DNA of 64,000 nt from DATFFO01 sp963772815 (GCA_963772815.1 CAVYYV010000004.1:434001-498000); one strand, 5' to 3'; numbered from the stretch's first letter, positions 1-9,458 are shown. Made by a program: numbers and translations. Notes: generated by a model not told the origin, from the sequence alone.

Positions 1-858
1 CGGGAGAAGCCATTCTGGAAGAAGTCGATCGTGGTGCTGGCCGGGGTGGGGATGAACTTCCTCATCGCCTTCGTCATGTTCTGGGTGCTGATCATGGCGA
101 TGGGTGTGGCCGAGCCCATACCCGTCGTCCGCTCGGTAGTGGCCGAGTCCAATGGTGCTCCCACGGCCGCCGCCACTTCCGGTCTGGTGGCGGGTGATCG
201 CATAGTGGCGGTCGACGGGGTCGAGTACCCGGATTGGCGGGATATCTCCAACGCTCTCGCGACCCGACCGGGCGAGAGCGTCGTTCTGACCATTGAGCGC
301 AATGGACGGCGGATCGAGGTTCCTGTGACACTTGGCCGTCAGACCGACCCGCAGACGGGTGACATCCGGGGCTTCCTCGGCGTGGTGGCCTCCTATCAGG
401 AACGTCCAACCGGCTGGTTCGAGGGAGTCGGCCTGGCCGGGCGAGAGGTCGGCAACGACGTTGGGCTCACCTTCCGGGTCATGGGGGATCTCATCCGGCC
501 CTCGTCTCTGGCCCGGCTGGCGGGAGTGTTCATCGGCCGCACCGACGTCCCCAACGACATTCGACCCGTCGGCCCCATCGGGCTCGCCCAGATAGGAAGC
601 CAGGTGGAGACGATCGGCGTTCCTACATACGTGGCGTTCCTGGCCTCGATCAACGTCATCCTGGCCACGTTCAACGTCCTGCCACTGCTACCGCTCGATG
701 GGGGTCACTTCGCCGTGGCCCTCTGGCAGAAGGTGACCGGCCGGGAGCCCGACGTTCGCAAACTGGCGCCCATCGCCGTGGCGGTGATCGTCTTGTTCAC
801 GTTCCTCGGCCTGGCCGCCATGATCCTCGACATCGTCAACCCGATACGCGTGGGCTGA
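1..858 (+). CDS. rseP: RseP/Rip1-type site-2 protease (M50B), 5'-truncated by window edge
   Basis: This is an intramembrane zinc metalloprotease that cuts membrane-bound anti-sigma factors and other transmembrane substrates. The frame is open from base 1, so the N-terminus with the HExxH zinc motif lies outside the window. Visible parts are the membrane segment with the GVGMNF motif (family: GPxxN), a PDZ domain (roughly residues 50-120 of the visible part) and the second catalytic motif LPLLPLDGGHFA, followed by a last membrane helix. ispG follows 55 bases downstream, the usual dxr-rseP-ispG order of actinobacteria. The family call is firm. Confidence 0.93.
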   Translation, partial: REKPFWKKSIVVLAGVGMNFLIAFVMFWVLIMAMGVAEPIPVVRSVVAESNGAPTAAATSGLVAGDRIVAVDGVEYPDWRDISNALATRPGESVVLTIERNGRRIEVPVTLGRQTDPQTGDIRGFLGVVASYQERPTGWFEGVGLAGREVGNDVGLTFRVMGDLIRPSSLARLAGVFIGRTDVPNDIRPVGPIGLAQIGSQVETIGVPTYVAFLASINVILATFNVLPLLPLDGGHFAVALWQKVTGREPDVRKLAPIAVAVIVLFTFLGLAAMILDIVNPIRVG

Positions 859-909
859 AGGGCCAACGCGCCCCCGGGGGAGCAATCGAGATTGGGGATC
901 GCGGCCACC

Positions 910-915
910 TACCAT
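910..915 (+). promoter_or_regulatory. -10 box for ispG
   Basis: TACCAT overlaps the ATG at 914 and lies 7 bases before an in-frame GTG at 923. The same -10/start geometry recurs throughout the window, so ispG may be made from a leaderless mRNA starting at 923. Confidence 0.4.
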
Positions 916-2131
916 GTCGGAGGTGATTCCACGTAGACAGACTCGCCAGATCCACGTGGGTGATGTCGCCGTTGGGGGTGGGGCCGACATCCCCGTCCAG
1001 TCGATGACCACCACCAAGACCGCCGATGTCGATTCGACCCTGGCGCAGGTGTATGCACTGCGCGGGGCGGGAGCAGACATCGTTCGGATCACCTGCAACG
1101 ACGTGGAAGCTGCTCAAGGCTTGGCCGAGATCGTCCCGCGCTCTCCGGTGCCGATCATCGCCGATATACATTTTCAGTACAAGCTCGCTCTGGCGGCCAT
1201 GGAGGCGGGCGTCCACGGGTTGCGGCTCAATCCCGGAAACATCCGCAAACCTGAGCACATCAAGACCGTGGCACGGGAAGCGAGGGACCGGGGTCTGCCC
1301 ATCAGAGTGGGAGTCAACGCGGGGTCCCTGGACAAGGATCTGCTCGACAGGCACGGGTCTCCCACCCCCGATGCCCTGGTCGAGTCGGCGCTGAAGGAGA
1401 TCGCCTACCTGGAGGAGGTCGACTTCACCGACATCAAGATCTCGGTCAAACACTCCCACGTACCCTCGATGGTGGATTCGTATCGACTCCTGTCGGACAA
1501 GATCGATTATCCGCTCCACCTGGGGGTGACCGAGGCCGGCCCACCTCCGGGCGGGCTGATCAAGTCCGTGGCGGGCATCGCCACTCTGCTGATGGAGGGG
1601 ATCGGCGACACGATTCGCTTTTCCCTGACAGCCGACTCGGTTGAGGAGGCAAAGGCGGGTCGTCAATTGCTCGAATACCTCGGTCTGAGGGCTCGGGCCG
1701 GACTCGACCTGATCGCCTGCCCCTCATGCGGGCGAGCCGAGGTGGACGTGATCGAGGTGGCAACCGCCGCCCAGGCCGCACTGGAGGCCGAGAACCTGCC
1801 CATCCAGGTGGCGGTCATGGGGTGCGTGGTCAACGGGCCCGGCGAGGCCCGGGAGGCCGACATCGGCATCGCCGCCGGGAGGGGACGGGGCCACCTGTTC
1901 ATCAAGGGCCAGGTAGTTCGAGTGGTACCCGAAGAGGAGATGGTCGAAGCCCTGCTGGACGAGGCCCGTCGCCTGGTCGAGGAGGGGCTGGATGCCCGTC
2001 TGGCGGCCGCTGAGTCCAACGCCGAAGAGCTTGCTCGTCAAACCCGGACACAGCTGGTCGAGATCCAGGGCGACGCCAATCGCTCCGCCGAGCGGAGGGC
2101 CCGGGTAGCGCAGGTGGCCGAGGGCGATTGA
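914..2131 (+). CDS. ispG: 4-hydroxy-3-methylbut-2-enyl diphosphate synthase (IspG/GcpE)
   Basis: IspG converts methylerythritol cyclodiphosphate to HMBPP in the MEP isoprenoid pathway using a 4Fe-4S cluster. The 405-residue protein has the family N-terminus (PVQSMTTTKT), the TIM-barrel motif RLNPGN, and the iron-sulfur cysteines in CPSCGR and GCVVNGPGEA. Length is normal for the short bacterial form. The start is ambiguous. ATG 914 gives MSEV, while GTG 923 fits the leaderless pattern better because the -10 box overlaps the ATG. It sits between rseP and the cyclase gene. Confidence 0.96.
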   Translation: MSEVIPRRQTRQIHVGDVAVGGGADIPVQSMTTTKTADVDSTLAQVYALRGAGADIVRITCNDVEAAQGLAEIVPRSPVPIIADIHFQYKLALAAMEAGVHGLRLNPGNIRKPEHIKTVAREARDRGLPIRVGVNAGSLDKDLLDRHGSPTPDALVESALKEIAYLEEVDFTDIKISVKHSHVPSMVDSYRLLSDKIDYPLHLGVTEAGPPPGGLIKSVAGIATLLMEGIGDTIRFSLTADSVEEAKAGRQLLEYLGLRARAGLDLIACPSCGRAEVDVIEVATAAQAALEAENLPIQVAVMGCVVNGPGEAREADIGIAAGRGRGHLFIKGQVVRVVPEEEMVEALLDEARRLVEEGLDARLAAAESNAEELARQTRTQLVEIQGDANRSAERRARVAQVAEGD

Positions 2132-2147
2132 CCTGAGGCCGGGTGCG

Positions 2148-2153
2148 TACACT
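2148..2153 (+). promoter_or_regulatory. -10 box of leaderless cyclase promoter
   Basis: TACACT ends 7 bases before the GTG at 2161. It fixes that GTG as the likely start, rather than the GTG at 2143, which lies upstream of the box. Confidence 0.5.
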
Positions 2154-2160
2154 CGGTCCG

Positions 2161-5100
2161 GTGAATTGCCCCTCCTGCGGATCTGCAGTAACGGCGGATG
2201 CTCGATTCTGCGCCAACTGCGGCAGATCACTGGCGTCAGCGTGTCGGTCGTGCGGCAGCGAGATGCCTGAGGGTGCGCGGTTCTGCCCATCCTGCGGCGC
2301 CCCCTCCCAGCTCGACGATTCGGTTCCCGAGGCGGCGGGTGAGGAGCTCAAGGTCATCTCGGTTCTCTTCTGTGATCTGGTCGGGTTCACTGCTCATTCC
2401 GAGAGGAACGATCCCGAGGCCGTTCGAGAGCGCCTGACCATCTATCACGCTCGGGTCAGGGCCGACGTCGAGCGTTTCGGCGGCCGGGTGGAGAAACTCA
2501 TGGGGGACGGGGTCTTCGCGGCATTCGGGGCTCCCAGCGTGCATGAGGACGATCCGGAGCGGGCGGTGCGGGCCGCGCTGAGAATCCAGGAGTCCATGAG
2601 CGAGCTGAACGCCGCCGATCCCTCACTGGCACTCGAGGTTCGGGTAGCCGTGACTACCGGTGAGGCAGTGCTCCAGATGGCCCAAACGCCGGATCGAGAG
2701 GGGATCATCGGGGACGTGGTCAACACGGCCTCCCGCCTCCAGCAGGTCGCTCCGGTGGGCGGAGTCGTGGTGGACGAGCGCACCTTCCTGGCGTTGCGCG
2801 ACATCGTCGAGTTCCAACCTCTCGCGCCTGTTGAGGTGAAGGGAAAAACCGGCTCGATACCCATCTGGAGGGCGATCGAGGCTCGAAGCCGGTTCGGGGT
2901 GGCGGTAGAGGCCTCGGGCTCGGACGTGTTCGTCGGTCGGGTCCACGAACTGGGCCTTCTGACCGACGCCATGGAACGAGCCGAGGCTCAGTCGAGTCCT
3001 CAGTTGGTCACCCTCGTCGGCGAGCCGGGGGTGGGCAAGAGCCGACTGGTTCATGAGCTCTACAGATGGGTCGATGACCGACAGGACATCGTCTGGTGGA
3101 GGCAGGGGAGATGCCTTCCCTATGGCGAAGGGATCACCTTCTGGGCGCTGGGGGAAGTAGTCAAGTCCCAGGCCGGCATTCTGGAAGCTGAGCCTCCTGA
3201 CGAAGTCTCAGCCAAGCTCACGGCCGCCGTGACCTCTCTGATCGATGACCCACCCGAGGCGGAATGGGTGAGGCTGAGGCTGGGTCCTTTGGTTGGGCTC
3301 GGTGGGGGAGGAGCGGAGCGGAGCGAGCTCTTCAACGCCTGGCGGAGGTTCTTCGAAGCTCTGGCCTCGCGGCATCCTCTCGTCATGGTCATCGAAGACT
3401 TGCACTGGGCCGATGAGGCTCTGCTCGAGTTCCTGGAGTATCTGCTGGATTGGACCCACGACTTGCCGCTCCTGTTGGTGGGGACGGCCCGTCCCGAGCT
3501 GTTCGCATCGAGGCCCGACTGGGGAGGCGGGCGGCCCGACGCGGTCAACATCGGCCTGGGAGCCCTCAACCCGGCCGAGACCGTGGAGTTGGTCGCGGCG
3601 CTCTCCAACCGGGCTCTGATGCCGGCACAGGCCCAACAGGCACTTCTGGAGCGCAGCGGGGGGAACCCCCTCTACGTGACTGAGTACGTCAGGCTGGCGT
3701 CGGAAAGCGGGCTCCTCGACCGGCTGGGAGAGGCCGACCTGCCGATGCCGGACACCATCCAATCGTTGCTCGCCGCCCGCTTCGATCTGATGAGCGCAGA
3801 AGACAAGTCGATCCTCCACGCCGCCTCGGTCGTCGGCAAGGTCTTCTGGACGGGCGCGGTCGCTTTCCTGCTCAGCATCGACGGGAAAGAAGTCACCTCG
3901 GCACTTGGCCGAATGACGAAGAGAGACCTGATCCGACCGGTCCGCAGGTCGTCGATGCTGGGCCAGGAGGAATACGCCTTCGCTCATGTGCTGGCAAGGG
4001 ATGTGGCCTATGCCCAGATCCCCAAGCGAGAGCGGGCGGTCTTGCACGAGGCGGCCGCACGGTGGCTCGAAGCTCGCTCCCAGGGCCGGTTGTCGGATGT
4101 GGCCGATCAGCTCGCCTACCACTACGGGACTGCGCTCGACCTCCAGGCGATCGAGAATCCGGAGCTGCAAGCTCGTGCCTATCGGTTCGTGATGCTGGCG
4201 GCCGAACGGGCCCAGACCCTGGACGGCAGCCAGGCGGCCGAGTACTACCAGCGGGCCGTCGGGCTGGCATCCACCTCCTCCGAGCGAGGACGGTCTCTCC
4301 TGGGGAGGGCCGAGAACACCTTCGACGACACCCAGGCTGCCCTGTTGCTCATCGAGGAGGCTCGCAACGCCTTCATCGAGGCGTCAGACCGGGAGGGCCA
4401 GATCCGGGCTCTCAACCTTCGCAGCAGCTTCGAGTGGTTCCGAGGAGAGTCTGCCGTCGCAGACAAGACGCTGGAGGAGGCGCTGAAGCTCACCGAGGAC
4501 ATGGAACCCTCCGAGGCAGTGGCAGCGGTACTCACGAGCGCCGCCGCCGGCCATCAGCTGCGAGGCAGAGAAGAGCAAGCACTGGATGTGGTCGAGCGGG
4601 CGCTGGCGGTGGCACAGGAGGTCGGCTCCACCGAGGTGTACGCTCGAGCCCTCGTGATCCGGGGATCGGCGCTGACCCAAACCGGGGACTTCACGGCCGA
4701 GGAGGATGTGGTCGAGGGCCTGCGTATCGTGCTCGACCTGAACGTCACCCAGCGCGCCATGTCCGCCTACAACAACCACGCCACCTTCCTCATCGCCACC
4801 GGCCAGCTGGAAGAGGGGCTCGGGGTGATCGACGAAGCAATCGAGTACGGCACCATGCGGGGGCTTCCGAACCACGTCGATTGGTCGAATATGACCAAAT
4901 GCGAGGCGTTGTTCCCCCTGGGCCGATGGGACGAGCTGATGGAGATCACCGACGAGCTGATGCGATCGGATTCCCAGCGGGGTGGGAGTCAGGTTGGCAT
5001 CTTCGCCAAGGAGTGGCAGGCAGTCGTGTTGTTCCATCGGGGCGAAACTGCTGTGGCTCGGCGCATGTTGGCCGAGAGCCTGTCCTCCGCCCGCGAGATC

Positions 5101-5619
5101 GAAGACCCACAGGCCATGATGCCCAGCCTGGCCCACGCCATCGTGGTCTTCCTGGCGGCCGGGAAGGCGGAGCGAGCCGACGAGCTGGCAGACGAGTTCG
5201 TGGCGGCATGCGAGGGGCACCCGGTCTTCGCCGGTATCCATCTCCCCACCACCGCTCAGGCTCTGATCCGGCTGGGGCGGGCTGCTGATCTGGAGCGACT
5301 GGCAAGCACGGGGGTGAGCGGGGGCATGCCGTTCGGAGTCACTCAGGCTGATTGGATGCGGGCCCTGGCCCGGGGAGAATCGAAGGAGATCCTCGCCTCC
5401 AGCCGCCGACTGTGCCAGATCAGCGATTCACTCGAAAACGTGTTCTGGGGCACCATCGCCAGGACGGAGGGCGCCCGGCGGGCGCTGGAGCTGGGAGAGG
5501 GCGATGAAGCGGCCCGGCTGATCGATGAGGCGCGAGCCTCGGCGCGCGCCATGGGTGCCCATCGCTTCTTGGCAGAGCTGGCCGAGCTCGAAAGCGACGA
5601 ACAGGCGGTCATGGGCTGA
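2161..5619 (+). CDS. Zinc-ribbon / class III nucleotidyl cyclase / AAA ATPase / TPR protein
   Basis: This is a 1152-residue signalling protein. Residues 3-45 hold two zinc ribbons (cysteines at about 3, 6, 17, 20 and 28, 31, 42, 45). Residues about 65-245 are a class III cyclase domain with both metal aspartates (FCDLVGFT, LMGDG), a lysine four residues before the second aspartate, and the Asn/Arg pair in VVNTASR. An ATPase module follows, with P-loop GEPGVGKS near residue 285 and a DLHWADE Walker B-like motif. The C-terminal half is helical TPR-like repeats. The position where adenylyl cyclases often carry a purine-selecting Asp appears to be Gly, as in some actinobacterial relatives, so cyclase activity is not certain. 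It is transcribed alone from a leaderless promoter. The signal sensed is unknown. Confidence 0.9.
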   Translation: MNCPSCGSAVTADARFCANCGRSLASACRSCGSEMPEGARFCPSCGAPSQLDDSVPEAAGEELKVISVLFCDLVGFTAHSERNDPEAVRERLTIYHARVRADVERFGGRVEKLMGDGVFAAFGAPSVHEDDPERAVRAALRIQESMSELNAADPSLALEVRVAVTTGEAVLQMAQTPDREGIIGDVVNTASRLQQVAPVGGVVVDERTFLALRDIVEFQPLAPVEVKGKTGSIPIWRAIEARSRFGVAVEASGSDVFVGRVHELGLLTDAMERAEAQSSPQLVTLVGEPGVGKSRLVHELYRWVDDRQDIVWWRQGRCLPYGEGITFWALGEVVKSQAGILEAEPPDEVSAKLTAAVTSLIDDPPEAEWVRLRLGPLVGLGGGGAERSELFNAWRRFFEALASRHPLVMVIEDLHWADEALLEFLEYLLDWTHDLPLLLVGTARPELFASRPDWGGGRPDAVNIGLGALNPAETVELVAALSNRALMPAQAQQALLERSGGNPLYVTEYVRLASESGLLDRLGEADLPMPDTIQSLLAARFDLMSAEDKSILHAASVVGKVFWTGAVAFLLSIDGKEVTSALGRMTKRDLIRPVRRSSMLGQEEYAFAHVLARDVAYAQIPKRERAVLHEAAARWLEARSQGRLSDVADQLAYHYGTALDLQAIENPELQARAYRFVMLAAERAQTLDGSQAAEYYQRAVGLASTSSERGRSLLGRAENTFDDTQAALLLIEEARNAFIEASDREGQIRALNLRSSFEWFRGESAVADKTLEEALKLTEDMEPSEAVAAVLTSAAAGHQLRGREEQALDVVERALAVAQEVGSTEVYARALVIRGSALTQTGDFTAEEDVVEGLRIVLDLNVTQRAMSAYNNHATFLIATGQLEEGLGVIDEAIEYGTMRGLPNHVDWSNMTKCEALFPLGRWDELMEITDELMRSDSQRGGSQVGIFAKEWQAVVLFHRGETAVARRMLAESLSSAREIEDPQAMMPSLAHAIVVFLAAGKAERADELADEFVAACEGHPVFAGIHLPTTAQALIRLGRAADLERLASTGVSGGMPFGVTQADWMRALARGESKEILASSRRLCQISDSLENVFWGTIARTEGARRALELGEGDEAARLIDEARASARAMGAHRFLAELAELESDEQAVMG

Positions 5620-5650
5620 AATCGGGTCGAGTGTCCCGCAGTCCGTCCGT

Positions 5651-5656
5651 TACCCT
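5651..5656 (+). promoter_or_regulatory. -10 box for proS
   Basis: TACCCT lies 9 bases before the ATG at 5666. Together with the match to the family N-terminus, this rejects longer upstream starts. Confidence 0.45.
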
Positions 5657-5665
5657 GGCGCCTCC

Positions 5666-7378
5666 ATGCGCTGGTCAGAAGCTTTCATACCCACCCTCCG
5701 CGAGGAGCCCGCCGACGCCGAAGCCGTCAGCCATCGGCTCCTGGTGCGGGGCGGATTCATCCGTCGTGTCGCCGCCGGCCACTACTCGATGCTCCCGCTC
5801 GGCCAGCGCACGAGGCTCAAGGTCGAGGCCATCATCCGCCAGGAGATGAACCGGATCGGTGGCCAGGAAGTGGTTCTGCCCACCCTGCACCCAGCCGAGA
5901 TCTGGCGGCAATCCGGCCGGTTCGAGATCATGGGCGACAACCTGTTCAAGATCACCGATCGCAAGGGCGTAGAGAACGTGATGGGGATGACGGAGGAGGA
6001 GCTGTTTGCCCTCACCGCCACCGAGCTGAGCTCCTACCGCCAGCTTCCGCAGATCTGGTACCAGATCCACACGAAATATCGCGACGAGCCCCGCCCCAAG
6101 TCTGGGCTATTGCGTGTGCGCGAGTTCACGATGAAAGACGCCTACACCCTCGACATCGATCAGGAGGGCCTGGACGTCGGCTTCCGCAAGCACCACGGCG
6201 CCTACCGGCGAATCTTCTCCCGACTGGGTCTGGAGGCGATCGATGTCGAGGCTTCCTCCGGGGCCATGGGAGGCTCGGAGTCGGTTGAGTTCATGGTGCG
6301 CAGCGACGCCGGCGAGGACTGGATCGTCACTTGCCCCAACTGCGACTACCGGGCCAACCAGGAACGCGCCATCTCTGTGGTTGAACCAGTAGATGACGGG
6401 GAACCCGGCGCCCGGATCGAGCGACTCGCCACCCCCGGCATCCGAACCATTGCCGGCCTCGCCCAGGCTCATCCCGACGTCGCAGCGCCCGATCGCCAGC
6501 TCAAGACTCTGGTGTACATGGTGGACGGTGTGCTCACCCTGGCGGTCGTGCGGGGCGACCACGACCTGCAGGAACAGAAGCTCCTGGATGCGGCGCGGGC
6601 AGGCGAAGCCCGACCGGCCGAGCCTGAAGAGGTGGAGGAGGCGCTCGGCGCGCTGCCCGGCAGCCTGGGAGCGGTAGGGGTGACGGATCACCCCGTCTAC
6701 GTGGACCAGGCTCTGAAGGGCCGCTCCAACATGGTGACGGGTGCCAATGAGAACGACTGGCACTTGGTCAATGTCGATCCCGAGCGCGACATGCCCGCGT
6801 TTCAGTGGGCGGACCTCCGACAGGTCGGGGCCGGAGAAGCGTGCATCAACTGCGGCGCTGCCCTGGAGATGTGGAAGGGAATCGAGGTCGGGCACATCTT
6901 CAAGCTGGGCACGAAGTTCTCGGAATCATTCGATGCCCGGGTGCAGGACGAGGAGGGTGCGTCCCGTCCTATCGTCATGGGCTCGTATGGCATTGGAGTG
7001 GAGCGAAACATGGCAGCCGTGGTCGAGACGAGCCACGACGAGCGGGGAATCGTGTGGCCGGTGGCGATCGCTCCCTACGAGGCGATCATCACGGTCCTCC
7101 GTCCCGACGAGCCCACCGCCGCCGAGGCGGCGGAGAAGCTCTACGCGGCGCTGGGCGACGCCGGCGTGGAGGTGCTGTTCGACGACCGGCAAGAGCGTCC
7201 CGGAGTCAAATTCGCCGACGCCGAGTTGATCGGCATTCCCTGGCGCATCACGGTAGGCCCGCGCGGCGTCGCCCAGGGCATGGTCGAGCTGACCGAACGT
7301 TCGACCATGGAAACGACTGAGGTATCCATCGACCAGGTGGCCTCCCAGGTGGCAGAGTTGGTGGCAGCGGCCCGGTGA
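5666..7378 (+). CDS. proS: Prolyl-tRNA synthetase, bacterial type
   Basis: ProRS charges tRNA-Pro. The 570-residue protein is the bacterial ProS form: class II catalytic core (motif 2 region TKYRDEPRPKSGLLRVREF), a YbaK-like editing insertion between motifs 2 and 3 (about residues 225-380), and a C-terminal anticodon-binding domain. ATG 5666 (MRWSEAFIP) matches the usual start and follows a -10 box by 9 bases. The open frame extends upstream into the cyclase gene, but that part is not homologous. It is convergent with fdhD. Confidence 0.97.
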   Translation: MRWSEAFIPTLREEPADAEAVSHRLLVRGGFIRRVAAGHYSMLPLGQRTRLKVEAIIRQEMNRIGGQEVVLPTLHPAEIWRQSGRFEIMGDNLFKITDRKGVENVMGMTEEELFALTATELSSYRQLPQIWYQIHTKYRDEPRPKSGLLRVREFTMKDAYTLDIDQEGLDVGFRKHHGAYRRIFSRLGLEAIDVEASSGAMGGSESVEFMVRSDAGEDWIVTCPNCDYRANQERAISVVEPVDDGEPGARIERLATPGIRTIAGLAQAHPDVAAPDRQLKTLVYMVDGVLTLAVVRGDHDLQEQKLLDAARAGEARPAEPEEVEEALGALPGSLGAVGVTDHPVYVDQALKGRSNMVTGANENDWHLVNVDPERDMPAFQWADLRQVGAGEACINCGAALEMWKGIEVGHIFKLGTKFSESFDARVQDEEGASRPIVMGSYGIGVERNMAAVVETSHDERGIVWPVAIAPYEAIITVLRPDEPTAAEAAEKLYAALGDAGVEVLFDDRQERPGVKFADAELIGIPWRITVGPRGVAQGMVELTERSTMETTEVSIDQVASQVAELVAAAR

Positions 7379-7392
7379 GTGCGTTCTTCAGG

Positions 7393-7408
7393 CTCCCGAA
7401 TACGGGAG
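7393..7408. terminator. Hairpin between convergent proS and fdhD
   Basis: CTCCCG-aata-CGGGAG forms a perfect 6-bp stem in the 52-base gap between the two convergent stops. It has no T tract, so it may act as a bidirectional weak terminator or mRNA 3' end. Confidence 0.5.
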
Positions 7409-7430
7409 AGGTAGACAGGCGATGACCCGC

Positions 7431-8234
7431 TCAGGAGGTATGCAGTGCGCCTTGGGGGAAGCGGTCCCGGCCGGCATAGACCACGAAACGCTCGCCCCGG
7501 ACGAACCCGATCAGGGTCATGCCGAGCTCATCGGCCAGGTCGGCAGCAAGTGAGGAGGCAGCAGACACCCCTGCTACGACCGGAATGCCCGCCACGGCGG
7601 CCTTCTGGGCGATTTCGAAGGAGATCCGGCCGGACACCGCCAACACCACCTCGCCCAGAGGCCAGCGAGCCGATGTCACCCGCCCGATGGCTTTGTCGAC
7701 GGCGTTGTGGCGCCCGACGTCCTCGGCCGCTCCCAGGACGGTTCCGTCGGGGTCGCATATGGCGGCGGCATGGAGTCCTCCGGTGACGCCGAAACCTGGT
7801 TGGGCTCCGGCGAGAGCCCCAATCCAGCGGTTGGGTAGATCTGGGCTCAGCTCCGGGCCGGCAGGCGGACGACGGGCCGCGATCCGCACGGCGTCGATCG
7901 AAGCCTTGCCGCACACACCACAGGAAGAGGAGACAAACGTGGAACGCTGGAAGCGGGAGGGGTCGATCTGGACCCCTACCGCCAGTTGGAGCTCGTAGCG
8001 GTCGCCGTCATCGACCAGTTCGACGGAGGTGATTTCTTCCGGTCCCAGCACGATTCCCTCCGTCAGCGCAAAACCCCGTGCCAGATCGGCATCGTGTCCC
8101 GGGGTCCTCATCAACACGGCCAGCGGAACACCACCGAGGCGCAACTCGATGGGAGACTCCTCGGCGAGCAGGTCGTCGCGTTTCTCGCCCAATCCGTTCT
8201 CGACGGTGACGACCGTTCTTTTGACGGATATCAT
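7431..8234 (-). CDS. fdhD: FdhD sulfurtransferase for formate dehydrogenase maturation
   Basis: FdhD passes sulfur from IscS-type desulfurases to the molybdenum cofactor of formate dehydrogenases. The protein (267 residues from ATG 8234) carries the catalytic CGVCGK motif within SSSCGVCGKASID. It also has the family segments GGLHAAA, EDVGRHNAVDK and SGRISFEIAQK. The open frame begins 23 codons upstream, but ATG 8234 follows a TACTGT -10 box by 7 bases and gives the normal N-terminus. No formate dehydrogenase gene is in the window. A molybdopterin reductase fragment at 24.2 kb is the only other Mo-enzyme trace. Confidence 0.95.
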   Translation of the reverse strand: MISVKRTVVTVENGLGEKRDDLLAEESPIELRLGGVPLAVLMRTPGHDADLARGFALTEGIVLGPEEITSVELVDDGDRYELQLAVGVQIDPSRFQRSTFVSSSCGVCGKASIDAVRIAARRPPAGPELSPDLPNRWIGALAGAQPGFGVTGGLHAAAICDPDGTVLGAAEDVGRHNAVDKAIGRVTSARWPLGEVVLAVSGRISFEIAQKAAVAGIPVVAGVSAASSLAADLADELGMTLIGFVRGERFVVYAGRDRFPQGALHTS

Positions 8235-8241
8235 GCTTGTC

Positions 8242-8247
8242 ACAGTA
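8242..8247 (-). promoter_or_regulatory. -10 box for fdhD
   Basis: On the minus strand TACTGT is followed after 7 bases by the fdhD ATG. It is back to back with the serC promoter. Confidence 0.5.
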
Positions 8248-8277
8248 GAGGGTTGTGGGCCTCGGGCTCCGACATGG

Positions 8278-8283
8278 CACCAT
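8278..8283 (+). promoter_or_regulatory. -10 box for serC
   Basis: CACCAT ends 6 bases before the serC ATG at 8290, a variant of the TACCAT box seen before icmF. Confidence 0.4.
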
Positions 8284-8289
8284 GGCGGT

Positions 8290-9366
8290 ATGCGTGTCCA
8301 CAATTTCGGTGCCGGCCCGTGCGCTCTACCGCTGGAGGTCCTGGAAGAAGTCCGCGACGAGTTTCCCGAGTATCACGACACGGGCATGACGGTTGTGGAG
8401 ATGAGCCACCGCAGCAGCGACTATCAGGAGATCCACGACCAGGCCAAAGCCCTGGTGCGCAGCTTCTCGGGTGCTCCGGATGAATTCGAGATCCTCTTCA
8501 TCCAGGGTGGGGCAACTCTCCAGTTCTCGATGGTGCCGCTCAACTTCCTGGGCGAAGGCGACCAGGCCGGGTATGTGGTTTCGGGTGCATGGGGCCGCAA
8601 AGCGCTTGCCGACGGCGCCCAACTCGGCGGTTACAGCGCCTGGAGCGGAGAGGTGACCGGCTACACGACCATGCCTGGAGTTGATGAGGTGGAACTGCGC
8701 CCCGGCACGCGCTACCTCCACGTCACGTCCAACGAGACCATCGATGGGATCCGGATGGTCGATCTCCCCGAGGTCGGCGTTCCGGTTGTGACGGACATGT
8801 CATCGGACTACCTGGCGCGGCCGGTGCGCTGGGATCGTCATGATGTCGTCTACGGGGGTGTACAGAAGAACCTCGCGCCGGCAGGCATGGCGCTCGTGTT
8901 CCTGCGCCGGTCAGCCGTCGAGGAGCGGGCCGGCTTGGGCACCTACCTCCGCTACAGCACCCACGTCGAGGGAGACTCGCTCGCCAATACGCCTCCCATG
9001 TTCCAGGTGTATGTGATGGGCAAGGTCCTGGCCCATCTCGAGGCCCGGGGTGGCCTGGCAGGCCTCGAGGAGCGAACTGCGGCCAAGGCGGCGCTGGTCT
9101 ATGAGGCGATCGAGCGATCCGGAGGCTTCTATCGGTCCCCGGTCGACCGTCGGGTCCGTTCCCATACCAATGTGGTGTGGAGACTCCCCAACGCGGACCT
9201 GGAGAGGTCATTCGTGTCGGAAGCCACACAGGCAGGGATGGTCGGCCTGAAGGGGCACCGAAGCGTGGGAGGCATCCGCGCTTCGCTTTACGCGGCCACC
9301 GAGATCTCCTCGGTCGAGGCCCTGGTCGAGTTCATGGCCGACTTCGCCGCTCGGCATCGTCCCTGA
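8290..9366 (+). CDS. serC: Phosphoserine aminotransferase
   Basis: SerC is a PLP enzyme that makes phosphoserine from 3-phosphohydroxypyruvate in serine synthesis and also acts in the pyridoxal pathway of some bacteria. The 358-residue protein starts NFGAGPCALP and has the class V fold. The PLP lysine lies in YGGVQKNLAPAG, with further family motifs VTSNETIDG and THVEGDSLANTPP. ATG 8290 gives the standard N-terminus. The open frame runs on upstream through fdhD antisense and should be ignored. It is divergent from fdhD with a 55-base gap. Confidence 0.96.
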   Translation: MRVHNFGAGPCALPLEVLEEVRDEFPEYHDTGMTVVEMSHRSSDYQEIHDQAKALVRSFSGAPDEFEILFIQGGATLQFSMVPLNFLGEGDQAGYVVSGAWGRKALADGAQLGGYSAWSGEVTGYTTMPGVDEVELRPGTRYLHVTSNETIDGIRMVDLPEVGVPVVTDMSSDYLARPVRWDRHDVVYGGVQKNLAPAGMALVFLRRSAVEERAGLGTYLRYSTHVEGDSLANTPPMFQVYVMGKVLAHLEARGGLAGLEERTAAKAALVYEAIERSGGFYRSPVDRRVRSHTNVVWRLPNADLERSFVSEATQAGMVGLKGHRSVGGIRASLYAATEISSVEALVEFMADFAARHRP

Positions 9367-9419
9367 GCGAGGCCGGGAACGGCCGGGGACACGGCTTCGT
9401 CCTGACACGCGGTCGTCGG

Positions 9420-9425
9420 TATACT
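9420..9425 (+). promoter_or_regulatory. -10 box of the rimP-nusA operon
   Basis: TATACT is the best -10 match in the serC-rimP gap. It predicts a leader of about 95 bases containing the hairpin at 9459-9477. No convincing -35 is visible. Confidence 0.5.
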
Positions 9426-9458
9426 CGGCCCCTGCCAGCTGAGATCGCTTTTCTGCAC

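Noticed and set aside
4062..5288. 408-codon open frame inside the cyclase gene
   Set aside because: It is Gly/Arg-rich in an alternative frame of a well-supported TPR region, typical of high-GC shadow frames.
7294..7305. CGAACGTTCG inside proS as a LexA-like site
   Set aside because: It lacks the four-base spacer of CGAAC-N4-GTTCG and lies inside a coding region.
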